A DNA stretch of 64,000 nt. Source: Absidia repens (lineage: Eukaryota; Mucoromycota; Mucoromycetes; Mucorales; Cunninghamellaceae). The translations under genes and the position numbers were made by a program. Within the stretch, counting starts at the first letter, position 1, and each line of letters opens with the position of its first letter. The stretch is taken from contig MCGE01000001.1 of assembly GCA_002105175.1 (NCBI GenBank), positions 3,658,001 through 3,722,000 on the forward strand. Direction: 5' to 3'. Of this stretch, positions 22,004-33,289 are shown one piece after another. The notes under the pieces are model-generated. The model was given only the letters and a program-made list of their open reading frames with translations. It did not search any database and was not told the DNA's origin.

Positions 22004-23783
22004 CTAGTGCTGTTCGTCTAAAGGCACAGTGTCATTGAAGTCCTTCTTTACAGCATCAAAGTATTGTTCACTGGAATACACATGAAGAGCAGTCAAAGCC
22101 AAGGCCTGGGATGCGACCATAGTATCACGATGTGCTTGAGGGGTACCAGCCGCCTTTGTAAATTCAATCGTATGGTTGGAAGCCGTGGTATGAATGCCAA
22201 ACATAGGGTGGATTGCGGGCATCACATAACTAACGTTACCCATATCAGTTGACCCACCACCACTGTGTTCTTGAGTATATCGGTCTTCAAAAGAAATACC
22301 AGCCTTTTCCATGTATGTTGCATAGGTGCTTGCAAGTACGTTGTTTTGAACCACATCTTTTGTAGGAATGGCGCGCCAGGTCCATTTGACTTTACACCCG
22401 GTGGCAATGGCTGCTGCTTCAAAACATCCTTCAAGTTTGTCCATCACGCGTTTCAGTTCGGTATATTTGGGTGTGCGTACAAAGAAGAAGGCCGAAGTAT
22501 GTTCAGGAATCACGTTAGGCTAATGCAAATAGAAATAAATGAGTGTAACAGTTCAGAATATTGATCCCCTTCCACTTTTTCTTACCGCTAGTCCGCCGTC
22601 TGTCACGATACCATGTACTCGATCTGTCGGCATAAGTTGTTGACGCATCATACTAATGTTGTTCCATAATTGTACCATGGCATCTAAAGCGTTGACACCT
22701 TCCCAAGGAGTAGCAGAGGCATGAGTCGGTTTCCCAAAGAACTCAACTTTGACATCATGAACGGCGATCATTTGAGCATATTGTTGGTCTTTGGCACTAT
22801 TAAGCAAACGAAGTGAGATTGAGAAAAATAAAAACACATATGACATGAAGAGTTCGTGTGAAGGACGAATACTTACGAAGGATGGAGCATCAAACAAGTA
22901 TCAACATTGTCTTGGAAAGCACGTTTACCAACAAGATCGATCTTACCAATTGACAGTTCTACGAAAAAGAACGAAATGGAACCAAGTTAGTGGCTTTGTC
23001 AATCTCATTAAAAATATACCTTACCTTCAGCAGGAGTACCAAACAAGACCACTTTACCGGAAACTTCACCTTGTTCCAATGCAGCCTTGATCCCAATGGC
23101 AGTGGCCAGGCCACTGATAGCAATTAGATTGTGACCACATCCTTGTCCGAGACCTGGTAAACCATCGTATTCGGAGCAAATACCTACGCGTCGGCCAGGG
23201 CCATTAGAGAATTCGGCCAAAAATGCTGTTTCCATACCATAAGCATGTCGAGTTACTACAAATCCTTTTTCTTCAAGCCAAGAAGTCAGCAGGTCATGGG
23301 CATGCTTTTCTTTCATACTGAGTTCCGTATGTTCATGAAGCTGTAAAAATGGCGCGGTCAATTTCCAGTGTTTTTATATCATCATGAGGTATTTATTTCT
23401 ATTGACAATACTTACATCGACACTAATAGCACGAAGTTCGCTATCAACTTGGGCGAGAGCCTTTTCCACAATACCTTCCAAAACACTATTGTGTTTGATA
23501 TCTAAATGTTTGAAAGTCTAAAAGGAAAAAGAGAGCATGTTAGCTTAGCTAAGTGTCTACTTCACTCCCTTTTATACATAGATATATATATTACCTGGGA
23601 AATGCAGTCTTCATAGGCGGGCAAGCGGTCCATGGCCGGAATCGCACTGTAAGCATACGCTTTCTTTTGGTCGGCGTCAGCAGAAATGGAAGTAGGTTGT
23701 TGTCGATTACGAGAGAAGAGATTTGAAAAGCAACAAGAGATAAGACTATTATTGTTGTCTTCGTCTGTAGATAAGCGAGGCAT
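22004..23783 (-). CDS. M20 family peptidase/amidohydrolase (PM20D2-like)
   Basis: Six exons (23783-23595, 23517-23416, 23340-23025, 22958-22877, 22796-22586, 22519-22004) join in phase to 471 aa. The signature CSEYDGLPGLGQGCGHNLIA carries metal-site residues, and LFGTPAEG followed by LHPS after a splice is the M20D dimetal motif with its catalytic glutamate. VEFFGKPTHASATPWEGVNALDA is the dimerisation-domain motif. HSGGGSTDMGNVSYVMPAIHP gives the C-terminal metal ligand. The closest named family is PM20D2/AbgB-type dipeptidase or aminoacyl hydrolase. The N-terminus is a 60-residue poorly conserved stretch with Cys pairs. Confidence 0.93.
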
Positions 23784-24305
23784 TATTTGTTATTTGTTGG
23801 AAAAACGTTTTTTTGTGATAATAAATAAGACAGAGGGAAAAAACGTGAGTAAAAAAATACATCGTTTTTTTTTCGCCGACGGCACTTCAAATCGGGAAAA
23901 CATATCATTCAGTCGCACAGACTCTGGATATCCCGGATCCTCGGCATGCACAAACATGCAAGTCAAAGAGGATCTTTAACTGATCTTTTTATTGCATGCC
24001 CCTATGGATGATTGTTATATATTGTATTTTAAACATGATATACCTTTTTTTCTCCAACATTGACTATTAGATCCATAATAATAACAATCAATACCCTGCG
24101 AATACCACTACAGTGTAAAGTTTCAATTGAGACGGAGTGCAATTTTTTATGGACGATGGAAACTGAAAATTAAGACTACATTTACATATTTTTGAGACGC
24201 CTGTTATGAATTATTTCTCGCTCATCCCAATTTATTTCCCATCCCAATTTTATTATACCACCTTCTTAATTTATTTTACCCTCGTCTCAATTTAAAGTTA
24301 ACCAA
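23784..24305. other. Gene-free stretch upstream of the M20 peptidase
   Basis: An AT-rich region with homopolymer tracts and no supportable ORF. It contains the peptidase promoter. No specific motif is claimed. Confidence 0.4.
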
Positions 24306-24635
24306 ACTGTAACCACACAGTCGCATTCCGGTGGCATTTCGGTGGCGCGCCCTTTAGGTGCCGACCTGCATTGCTGACCTACATTACTTGGCGTGTCGTC
24401 GTCCCAGGGAACGGACTCATATAAAATCAATCACAATCATTTGGAAAAGAACCTGCTACATTTTGAGGTTATAGAACGCCCGTAATCATGTGCAAAAGAC
24501 CTTAAGTTAGTGTGTAGTTAAAAATTATTATGATATCATACCAAGGTTCCTTTTTTTTGGAATTAAAGATCAATTTATTATCACTCGTACATATACATTT
24601 GCCATTGATTGACTTTGATTTTCTTCTTTTTGTTA

Positions 24636-25007
24636 CAGTCGAGAAAGTTAGGTTGGGTCAGGTTGGTTGAAATGGGTCACACATTCTGAATATGGGTCAA
24701 CTCCCCGAAAATGGGTCAAACCAACTTCAAGTTTTCTGTTAACGCCGTTTTGGTCTTGACTATGATGTAGCGTCCTATTATATATATAAAAAACAAACAT
24801 ATGAGAAATAATCAAGACAAATGTGCATAAAAATCATTGTTTTATTTCATAAAACACAAAAAAGTGATTTCATATCCACGGGTGCGAATCCAGTCTTGCA
24901 CTGTCAATGTTTTGTGAATGGCAGAATTGTCTAGTACCGAATACTTGTATTTGAAGTCTGAAACCTCGATGGCCAACCAACCTGACCCAACCTAACTTTC
25001 TCGACTG
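24636..25007. mobile_element. 372-bp MITE, Tc1/mariner-pogo type, TA target site
   Basis: Perfect 34-bp terminal inverted repeats (24636-24669 and 24974-25007) begin CAGTCGAGAAAGTTAGGTTG and are bordered on both sides by TA (24634-24635, 25008-25009). A CAG start with TA duplication is the hallmark of Tc1/mariner/pogo elements. The interior has no transposase. Confidence 0.88.
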
Positions 25008-25216
25008 TAATCCAAAGTGTGACTTCAAATGCGTCGTAGGGTCATGAACTAAAAAAAAAAAAAAAAAAGGCATATATAACAAGGCAAAAAGCAAATGAGT
25101 GGTATAAGGGTTTTTTATTATTTTAAAAGCAGAATTCTACAACTACATAGTATGACAAAGTGTTTTGAATATGATTGTTGGTGTTGGTGCCACTGGTGTT
25201 GTCAGCATGATTGTTT

Positions 25217-25440
25217 TCAATGCGGTCTGGACGTTTTGTTCTTGTGAGTGATGATTTGTTCCGTGGGATTCCCAGGACGTTTTCTTTTGTTACCTATGCG
25301 ATATAAAAAGCACTTGCATCAGTAACATTACTAAGCGAAATGTTCCATTATTGCCTACTTACGATTTGAATAACACGGTTGATCCACATAAGCCAAAAGA
25401 TGTGCTTGTCCAACACATTTGGACTTTTTTTTTGTTGATA
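25217..25440 (-). pseudogene. Decayed spliced gene fragment inside the 24-26 kb element
   Basis: On the minus strand an open segment (CVGQAHLLAYVDQPCYSNR) reaches a GTAAGT donor at 25362. An acceptor GCATAG continues in the same phase (NKRKRPGNPTEQIITH...) to a stop at 25217. Just upstream, a run of nine A's puts the preceding segment in another frame. It looks like a captured or decayed gene. The protein is not recognised. Confidence 0.35.
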
Positions 25441-26354
25441 GTTGGTATGCAAGTGTACTCTACAGAGTCTAATATATATATAAATAAAATAAAGGTGAGT
25501 GTTCAAACATAGCTCTTTTTATATAATATTCCCTTCTTTAGAGAGACGCGCCTGAAGTAGAGGTATGCATTGCCAACCACTAAAATCATAGAGATTTTCC
25601 AAGTTCAGCCAAATATGTTCATAATGATTCCAGTTCCAATCAGTCATAGCAGCGATCCTCACTTATTTCAACTTCAATTCCTTTAAAAAGGTAACAAAAA
25701 AAAGAAAAAAAGATAGTGTCAGAGTTCGCATGGACCGCATAAAAAACAATAAACTGTGTGGAGACAGAAGGTGAAATGGTGCTGTAAAACAATAACATTT
25801 GTACGTTTTATTTAATAAACAGCTCTTCTACATACTAATAAAAATATCACTACTAAATCTAATCTACGCGGTATATGCTATTTCTATGGAACACCATATT
25901 AGCCATATTGAGCCAACCCAGTAAGTTGTTTGAATCATAAGTATATATAATATCACCTAGCAAAAAGAGAGCTACCCATTACAGCGCCATAACCGCTTTG
26001 CCTAGCAACTTAGATTCCACCAGCGAGTCACCCAGTAAATTCCAGAATCGTGGTAAGGCCACCTGAGCCCGCCGATATGTCACATTCCATATCAGAAAAA
26101 TGTCAATTAAATCCTACAACTAAAATGAAAGGGTTTCCCCATGGCCTTTGTCATGCTCTTTTTCAAAACCCTCTAAATCTAACGCAAATCCCACTCCATG
26201 ATCATCAGACCTTCGAAGGACATCAATTTGGAGAAAAAGGGAAAAAAAAAAAAAAAAAAAAAAGCACAACATTTTAAAATCAATTGAAATTCCGCCTTTT
26301 GGTCTGAGCATTTTTTGGCAGTGCGATAAAAAATTCGCTGGCTGGCCAACATTA

Positions 26355-26406
26355 CAGGCGAGAAAGTTAGGTTGGGTCAGGTTAGTCAACCTAACTTTTT
26401 CGACAG
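26355..26406. mobile_element. 52-bp back-to-back TIR remnant of the same MITE family
   Basis: The sequence starts CAGGCGAGAAAGTTAGGTTG and after only about 31 bp runs into the reverse complement of the same TIR. TA flanks both sides. It is a MITE reduced almost to its two ends. Confidence 0.7.
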
Positions 26407-26410
26407 TAAT

Positions 26411-27075
26411 AATAATAACGCAACGCCTTTATTTCAATGGGATATGCAATATATTGGCACGATAGCAAATAACGATGACGTACTTTCTTTTTCTATAATC
26501 AAACAAGAGGTATATAGTATAATAAGATGCTAAAATAAGGGTGACATGGTATCAAAGTATATAGAAAAAAAAAAGGACACAATGCAGTATTAATATAATA
26601 AAAAAGATGTATGTCTTATCGACTATAAATGCAAAAAAGTAGGTGAAAGATACTAAGCTAAACATATAAGATGAATTGAGCATAAAATTGTGTATATGTT
26701 AAAGTCAAAGGGGAAAAGGAAAGGGTATACAAAAGAGATAAAAGTACCCCAGACGAATAAAAAAAAAAAAGTCGCCCCTGGAGTAGCGCCCAAAAAGTCA
26801 AGTATAAGTGAAGTCGCGTGGTACTCAACACATAACCCACCCACCCCTACATCAATATAAAAGCCCTCCCGTCAAAAATCAAAACACTTAACCTCAAACA
26901 TCATAACGAGCTCTTAAACAAAATAAAAATAAAAATAAAAACAATAAAAAAAAGAGAGAGATTTTTTATTTATAAAGAAATAAAATATAATGCTAATCAA
27001 CTATGATGTACTAATAACTAATGAGAGTATAAATTCTATCCTAATTGTGGTATAGTCTCAATGTACAAGGTCGTT
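26411..27075. other. Gene-free AT-rich stretch
   Basis: Low-complexity A-rich sequence between the repeat element and the next minus-strand gene. No coding, RNA or repeat feature can be supported. Confidence 0.4.
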
Positions 27076-28310
27076 TTATATTTTTTGATGTAGAGAAGAT
27101 TTTGTCGAAGCTAGATAAAGAAATACTGGGCCGTTGTCGTGAAGCGTGTAGAGGGTCAGGAGATTCAATGCATAGTCGGCTGATTCATTCATTTCTTCAC
27201 CAATAGGATTCATAGGTAGCTTCATAATCAGACACACAAGGGCCTTGTTGCATTTTTCTTGATGAGCGGGCACAACCACATCCAAGAGCTTTGACACAGC
27301 GGAGTTCCGACTGATTGACCCCATAATATGACTATCGATGATTGAAAGCACACTTGAGATACAATCCATAGCCAGAGTTGGTCTGCATATGTTGTACGTG
27401 GTTTCGACTATGTTGAGGGTTGTTCGGTAGTTGTCTTCGGTAAAAAATGGGGAGAGTTCGTTGAGATATTGGTTTTGTAATAGTAAAACTGATGTTGCTG
27501 CCATGACGTGGTGGATATTGTTTTCTAATGGTATTTTCCATATTTCTTCCTGGCCGATTGATTGCTGTATGTTGTAGATATTGGGAAAGTCCAGCTAAAT
27601 TCATTTTTAGCAGAGCAACTATAGTAACGAACCTAGGACTGGGAGGTTGGTCAAGGTGCTTTGTATTTCGGTACGAATCACCAAAATGCTTCGCTGACAT
27701 CAGATCCATCAACTACGAGCCTGTCATCAACTGGAGGTGGCGAGAATGCTAAATGGGTGAAGTCCAATTTTTCATTGTCGAGATCAACGGAAAGCTGTCG
27801 CTTGGATGTATGATGTATTGATGAGGATGATAGTTCCGATTCTTCATGTGGTGCAGATGTGGGCGCTTCTTCCTCTTGTAGTTGTTCAGGGGATGGTGAT
27901 GATGGTCGTTGTGGTGATTCGGATGCTAGTTCTGTTCGTTCATCCTCTCGTCGTTGTTGCTGTTTTCCAGGCCGCAGTGATGTTGTTGATGATGCTGGTT
28001 CTGGCGCTTTTCCCCCTTGTTGCTGTTGTTTCTGATTAGGTGCTGTTGATGATGTCGATTCGTTGTCTTTCCACTCAGTGGGGAACGTTTCCTGATGGCT
28101 ATTTGATAAATGTAGTTTCAATTCCATTCGGTCCTCAAAATGTTGAATGCATAAGGGACAACCAAAATGGGCTTCAATGAATGATGACTTTGACTTGACG
28201 TAAATGTATTTGTCGTTGTTTCTGGGTCTGTGATGCCCGTAGATGTTCTGGGACGCACGCGCGCTACACTGACAAAATGACTTTGTAAGCGCTCCAGATA
28301 TTTTTGTTTT
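27076..28310 (-). CDS. C2H2-finger protein with Gln/Ser/Glu-rich linker, unknown function
   Basis: One clear C2H2 finger (CPLCIQHFEDRMELKLHLSN, then H; C28160) lies near the start. About 130 residues of Gln/Ser/Glu/Pro disorder follow, ending near SVDLDNEKLDFTHLAFSPPP. A final exon starting after an ATTTAG acceptor (27594) encodes a helical domain (IYNIQQSIGQEEIWKIPLEN, then MAATSVLLLQNQYLNEL and onwards) to the stop at 27076. The donor is uncertain: GTAGTT or GTCAGC, at about 27700-27720, would both keep phase. The 5' end is also uncertain, because upstream sequence is pyrimidine-rich and no ATG is convincing. I do not recognise the C-terminal domain. It may be a transcription or chromatin factor. 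Confidence 0.6.
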
Positions 28311-28328
28311 GTCGCAGAAGCAACAGCA

Positions 28329-28722
28329 ATGGATAATGATAATAGTTTTGGCAATGATAAAAAAAAAAGAGAGGTAAAAAAAAAAAAAATGAAAAAAAAG
28401 AAAAGAGAGAACGAGAGAAACAAACAAAAAAAAAAAAAAAAAGAATGCGTCATCAACAACATCATCAAAGCTAAAGCCAGTCGTATCAACGGTATCGCTT
28501 TTATCATCACCATCACTATCACCAGTATCACCTATGCCAACATCACCTCCGACATCTTCATCTCCTATATTGCCATCACCACCCGTGGCATTATCTCCTT
28601 CTTCATCATCAGTAGCACTACCTCATTCATCATCAGCTAAAGATAAAAAGCCGTTGAAGATCAGACTTATAGTGACAAAACCAAAGAGAAAAAGAACAGA
28701 AAAGCAAGAAGATCCCTTTTAA
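28329..28722 (+). CDS. Small Ser/Pro-rich protein with basic C-terminus
   Basis: Two proposed exons (28329-28373, 28444-28722) give 107 aa. Exon 1 encodes MDNDNSFGNDKKKRE and stops at a GTAAAA donor. The 70-nt intron is purine-rich, with a poor acceptor (AAAAAG). Exon 2 is a Ser/Pro-rich stretch ending in KPLKIRLIVTKPKRKRTEK, a plausible nuclear-localisation signal. Codon use in exon 2 looks coding (serine and proline in varied codons with no stops), while the other frames do not. It is arranged head-to-head with the C2H2 gene. A longer upstream exon is possible, since TTTTGTCGCAG precedes the ATG. Confidence 0.42.
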
Positions 28723-29058
28723 AAAAAAAGCTAATGTCTAGCACCTAGTTAGTTCCTAGTATGATAGTTCTTTTTATTTTATTTTTATTTTTATTTTTTG
28801 TATAATAGCTTTCTTTTATTTAAAAAAGGAAATATAATGTTTGTATTCATGCAAAATAATAAATAAAAAAACACTCACAAAAAATCTACCAGAAGATATT
28901 TTATTGCCGCTGGAGCAATTCTGTAAAATTAAGATAAAATAGCGGGACAAATGGATGAAGTTTATTGAGTTTTGAATGAAGAATATAAAATTAAAATAAA
29001 ATCTATGGAGTTGTACAAAAGAGAAGTCCAAAGGAAACTGTGAAAAAGAGAGGACGGA

Positions 29059-32000
29059 TTACCAATCAATATTTTCTATATCATCATCATCATCACTTTC
29101 GTTGTCATCAGCGTCAGATGAAGAAAGGCCACCGGAAGACATAGTCGGTAATGAGGATGACGCAGTATCGACCCCCAAGGTAGCAAAATAAGCTTCTAGC
29201 GAAGGTAAAGGATCCAGAGTCGAGACATCATTTGGAGTAGAGGCCATGTTGTTATCGATATTGGAAGCAGCTGACATCGGATTTGTTGAATGAGAGGTTG
29301 TTGTAATTATTTGCTGATCTGTTTCACTGGCATCCATATCATAATCACTATTTTTTTCATCGAGGTCATCAGAGGATCGTGGAGCCATCAAGGTCGCCAT
29401 ATACGATTCGAAGATAACATCAACACGAGGTAGGATATGACTAGGGCCATTCAAAATGTCGCCTGTTTGATAATCATGATGATCCCGTTTGTTTGATCGT
29501 TTACCCCGAATAGCATCATCACGGACCAAGCTATTGGCATGAATGCGAGATTGTAATACATGAGCATCTTTAGCTTTCTGCTGCTGTCTGGAGCCATATG
29601 CATCGTTAAAGAGGGTTCGTTCATCCGCTGAAGGCAAGGGAGCAACAGTATTGGCTTGATTATCAGATTGAACATCCACCTTGCTTGCATTCACTACTGA
29701 CATAATCTTGATTGTATGATTGGGCTGCAAATAGGCTAAATCACTTGATGCGAATGTGGCTCTACCGGTGCCAGAATTTTGCTTGCCATCATTTTGCTCG
29801 ACAGTATTAGCACCATGGTAACTATCTTGCGTCGCTGGTAGCCAGGCCACGCCTTGACACACATAATTCAAAGCTTGCACAAGTAATGGTTGCGGAGAAG
29901 TGGGTTCAAAGAGTACCAACTGAGATATTTTGTTATGATCATCTTTGACAACAACCATAAATCGATCTGCTCTTGGGTCCACTGCCACGTATCTCGTTGG
30001 TATTTGATAGCTCCACCAGACTATTTTTGGTTCAAAAAAAAAAAAAAAAAAAAAAAAAAAAGCGTAAAAATTAAAGAATAAAAAAAAAATCCATCGTTCC
30101 TACTTACCGGTGCAGGTTAACAGGTTCCAAACAAACAAATGGGACTTGCTTCTCGAAACAAGAAAAGGGGAATCATTGATAAAGTGCAGTGACTTGATGG
30201 AGTCGATTTCCGGGGTACTGAGAACGCCCTGAATGGTGTTTTGATATGGATCCCAGACAGTGACAACAGGGCCAAAAGCCACAGTGAGCATACTACCATC
30301 AGCTGAAAAGGCCGAAGCCGATGGCCAAAAGTTGCGATATACACCAACGGAACGACATGTCCACGGTACTTGATCAGGTTCGGAAATAGTAGCAGGCTCG
30401 GATTGAGAAGAGAGATGCCACACCTTGAAAGATTTATCCATAGAGGTCGTGATCGCCATGGGAAAAGAGGAGGATGGATGAAAACACAAGGATGTGATTG
30501 CATTATCATGAGGACGATCAACACGAGTATGTAAGACATAAGTTTGCTGATCATGATCCCATTGCCAAAATTTGAGGTAGACTTCGACGGTAGTGATTTG
30601 ATCATTGCGCATATCTACTGTTGCCATCCATTCACCATTGGGAGAGAAGGCCAAGTGAGCGATATGACCACGGTCAATGTTGGTGTTGGATGAAGTGCTT
30701 TGACTCATAGCAGAAGTGATTGTGATAGGGCGTGTATTGCGATTATTAGGAATGATTTCTAATTCCAGGGCATGATGATCCACTTTGCTATCATAGAATT
30801 GTAAGAGACCGGGGGCACCATTCAAAACGAGATGATGATTACGAGGTTCAACCATCATCCCTTGGGACCAAATCAAGTTGTTTGCGCTTGTGGTTATACC
30901 GTCCTGTCGCTGCTCTTGAAGCTGTAGTTGGTTCTGTCTCATATCCCATTGTTGTACGCCTTGAATAACTTGCTCTACCGTTTGAGTGACAGCATTGATC
31001 ATGCGAATGGAATTATCCCCCAACGAGAGACAGAAGTGCTTGTAATCAGGAGTAATGCTGATGTAGTTGATTTCGCCGCCAATACGTGGAAAGTACCTAC
31101 GAAACCCTGTACCCAATTGCCATACCACCAAGACAGATTCGTCACCACCTGATAGTAGATAATTGCCGTCATCCATAAATTTCAAAGATCGCACAGGTGT
31201 ACTGTGCCAATGGTGTCGTTCGGTGATCGGTGTGGTCTTAGTTTCCTCGGTCAAGCAGTGATAAAATACAATTTGTCCGGTATGGTATCCTACTGCCACA
31301 TATGTCGATGTTGGGTGAAATGCAATCTGAGTGATTCCCTCTTTTACGGCGTAACTAAATATAAATTTGTTAGTTTTGAAAAACGAGAAGAAATAAAACA
31401 TAGAGACTTACGATTGGAGTTGAGTAGAGGAAACATCAGATTCACTGTGGTTTGTAGGCCAGATGTAGAAATTATGCCGAGTAGCCATGGCCAAGAAAGA
31501 TGCATCCGTTGACAGGGCAATCATGTGGCAATCAGGAAATTCAGCCACCATTCTTGACTGATTTTGGTCGTTTTTGTCATTCTTCTTGATGGTAGTGATT
31601 GTGGATGTATCTAGATGATATTGATATACCCTTGTCTTGTTTGCTATCGCCACTTCATCCTTTTTCTTCTTCTTCTGTAACGCAGAGGACACCAACAAAT
31701 AAGCGTGTTCCGGATCGCTGGGAAATAACACAAATTGCTTGATAGGAAGATCGACCGTAAACGTCTAAAAAAGTAGTCGAGTTAGTCCCTCGCAGATATC
31801 AATACTCGCTTTTGATTTTTTTTTTTTCAATACCTTTAGTAGCACTTCGTCATTGTAATCCCATAACTTGATCGTTCCGTCCAAACTGGCAGAGAGCAAC
31901 TGCAATGGATTTTTGGGATTCAGGAGGACGCAAGTCACTTTGTCTTTGTGTGAACCTTCCATAGAGGGTCTTGAGAGCACCTTGACTACTGCTCCTGTGG

Positions 32001-32251
32001 CAATACTATAGATCTTGATAGCTGTTCCAACACCTGAGAAGAAGTATCTAAATGGAAATAGTGGTAAGTAAGTATGGATAGCACAATATAAATTTAAAGT
32101 GTCTTTCGTACTTCGAGTCCTTGGTAAATTCCAAAGGGCTTTGACTGATATTTCCGCCGAGAGTCTTGGATAGAACCAGTTTTTCTTTGGGACTAAAGGG
32201 TTCTTGCCTTGGTGTTGCCAAGGTTTTGTTGTTCTTTTTGCTTTTCACCAT
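29059..32251 (-). CDS. UTP17: U3 snoRNP/SSU processome WD40 protein (WDR75/Nan1)
   Basis: Five exons (32251-32112, 32047-31834, 31764-31412, 31354-30108, 30020-29059) give 971 aa. WD repeats are visible throughout: VTCVLLNPKNPLQLLSASLD followed by GTIKLWDY, ITQIAFHPTSTYVAVGYHTG, VRSLKFMDDGNYLLSGGDES, ITSLCFHPSSSFPMAITTSM, and FVWNLLTC. This double-propeller layout with a Lys-rich start and an acidic end (DADDNESDDDDDIENIDW) fits Utp17/Nan1, part of the t-UTP/UtpA module for pre-18S rRNA transcription and processing in the nucleolus. It is longer than human WDR75 (830 aa) because of a disordered tail in exon 5. All junctions keep phase. Confidence 0.91.
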
Positions 32252-32639
32252 ATTTTATGCTGATACACCGTTACCAAGATTTCCTACGTTTAAGATCCAG
32301 ATCAAGAGATTCAAAGGTTAAGCCTTATGAGTCTATGAATATATATTTATTTATGTAGTTTACATACCTTCTACTTTAAGGGACAAATAAGCGAACAAAA
32401 GCAGAAAGCAGCGGCAAAGAAAAGTTTTTTTTTTCTCTTTTCCATGAAAAGCGTGTCACGCATTGCGGCAGATCGGGGATGTCTTGAAAGGCAAATGATT
32501 TGTAGGGGCTTTGAATATTATTTTTGTAGTGGGATTGATGATCCTTGGAAATATTCACACTCCGGTTCCACAGTTTCCTTTGTTGGGAATTGTTGGAAAT
32601 ATAAATATTCACTGTCCACAATTCGAGAACATCAACTTC

Positions 32640-32830
32640 GTTGACCTTGGATTAGTATTAGAATTTGAATGAGGGGCATTTTGAAAAACGCAATACAAAT
32701 ACCATGGGGAGGCCCTTTCATTCTGGATTGTGACCCCATGACTCCATGACTCCATTGGATTCGCCACACCTTATATCGCTGAACCACCAATAGTTTAGTT
32801 TAGTGTTGGTTTGTTATAGTTTGAATCTAC
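32640..32830 (-). repeat. Core repeat copy, reverse orientation
   Basis: The reverse complement of the dispersed core: GGGGCATTTTGAAAAACGC, then CCATGGGGAGGCCCTTTCAT, then a block ending near AATAAAATATGTC. It lies upstream of the WD40 gene. Confidence 0.7.
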
Positions 32831-33289
32831 ATTTAAATAAAATATGTCTTGTCTCTTTTTGTCGTTGGTCTCTCTGTCATACGTTTGCATTGTTTGTTTT
32901 GTCGAATGGGTATACATGCGATAAAAAAAAAAAACCAGGTATGTGCGCGTGAAAAAGATGGAACAGCCGTGAAAATAGAGAAGGGATGGATTTGATTGGA
33001 AATAGAGGTATGGGGCAGCTCACTCATAATGTCAAATTTTAAACATGATCCTAAAAAGCTGATGGTTTTTTAAAAAAAGGCCACTTCAAAAAAACAATGT
33101 AGACATGATAATTCAGACCTTTAAGAACAAAACGTGTACATCAGTTTGTTTTTTTCATAAAAAAAGAAAGTTACCAGCCTTCAAAAAAAGAAGACTTTGG
33201 CTGGCAGGCCTAGGATTTGAAACGTATCTGATGTACTAAAAAGGAAAATGATATGTGCATTTTTATATATTAAAAAAAATAAGCATCGT

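Larger units (their letters stand above)
24310..26410. mobile_element. Second inverted-arm (family A) element, rearranged
   Basis: The left part (24310-24633) repeats the outer end of the family A arm, starting CACACAGTCGCATTCCGG. The right part (25805-26353) repeats the inner part of the arm in opposite orientation, including the 66-codon segment, here broken by an in-frame stop, and the core repeat. Each arm is cut exactly at a TA where a MITE-related sequence sits (24636 and 26355). The interior holds a MITE and a decayed spliced ORF. It differs wholly from the interior of the 16-19 kb element, which supports a long-TIR element with variable cargo. Confidence 0.65.

Noticed and set aside
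24870..24900. GGGTGCGAATCCAGTC, similar to a tRNA T-arm
   Set aside because: It lacks the GTTC invariant and no acceptor or anticodon stems can be drawn; it lies inside the MITE.
27806..28039. Plus-strand Val/Leu/Met-rich ORF
   Set aside because: Antisense of a Gln/Ser/Glu-rich coding region on the minus strand, which gives such hydrophobic composition.
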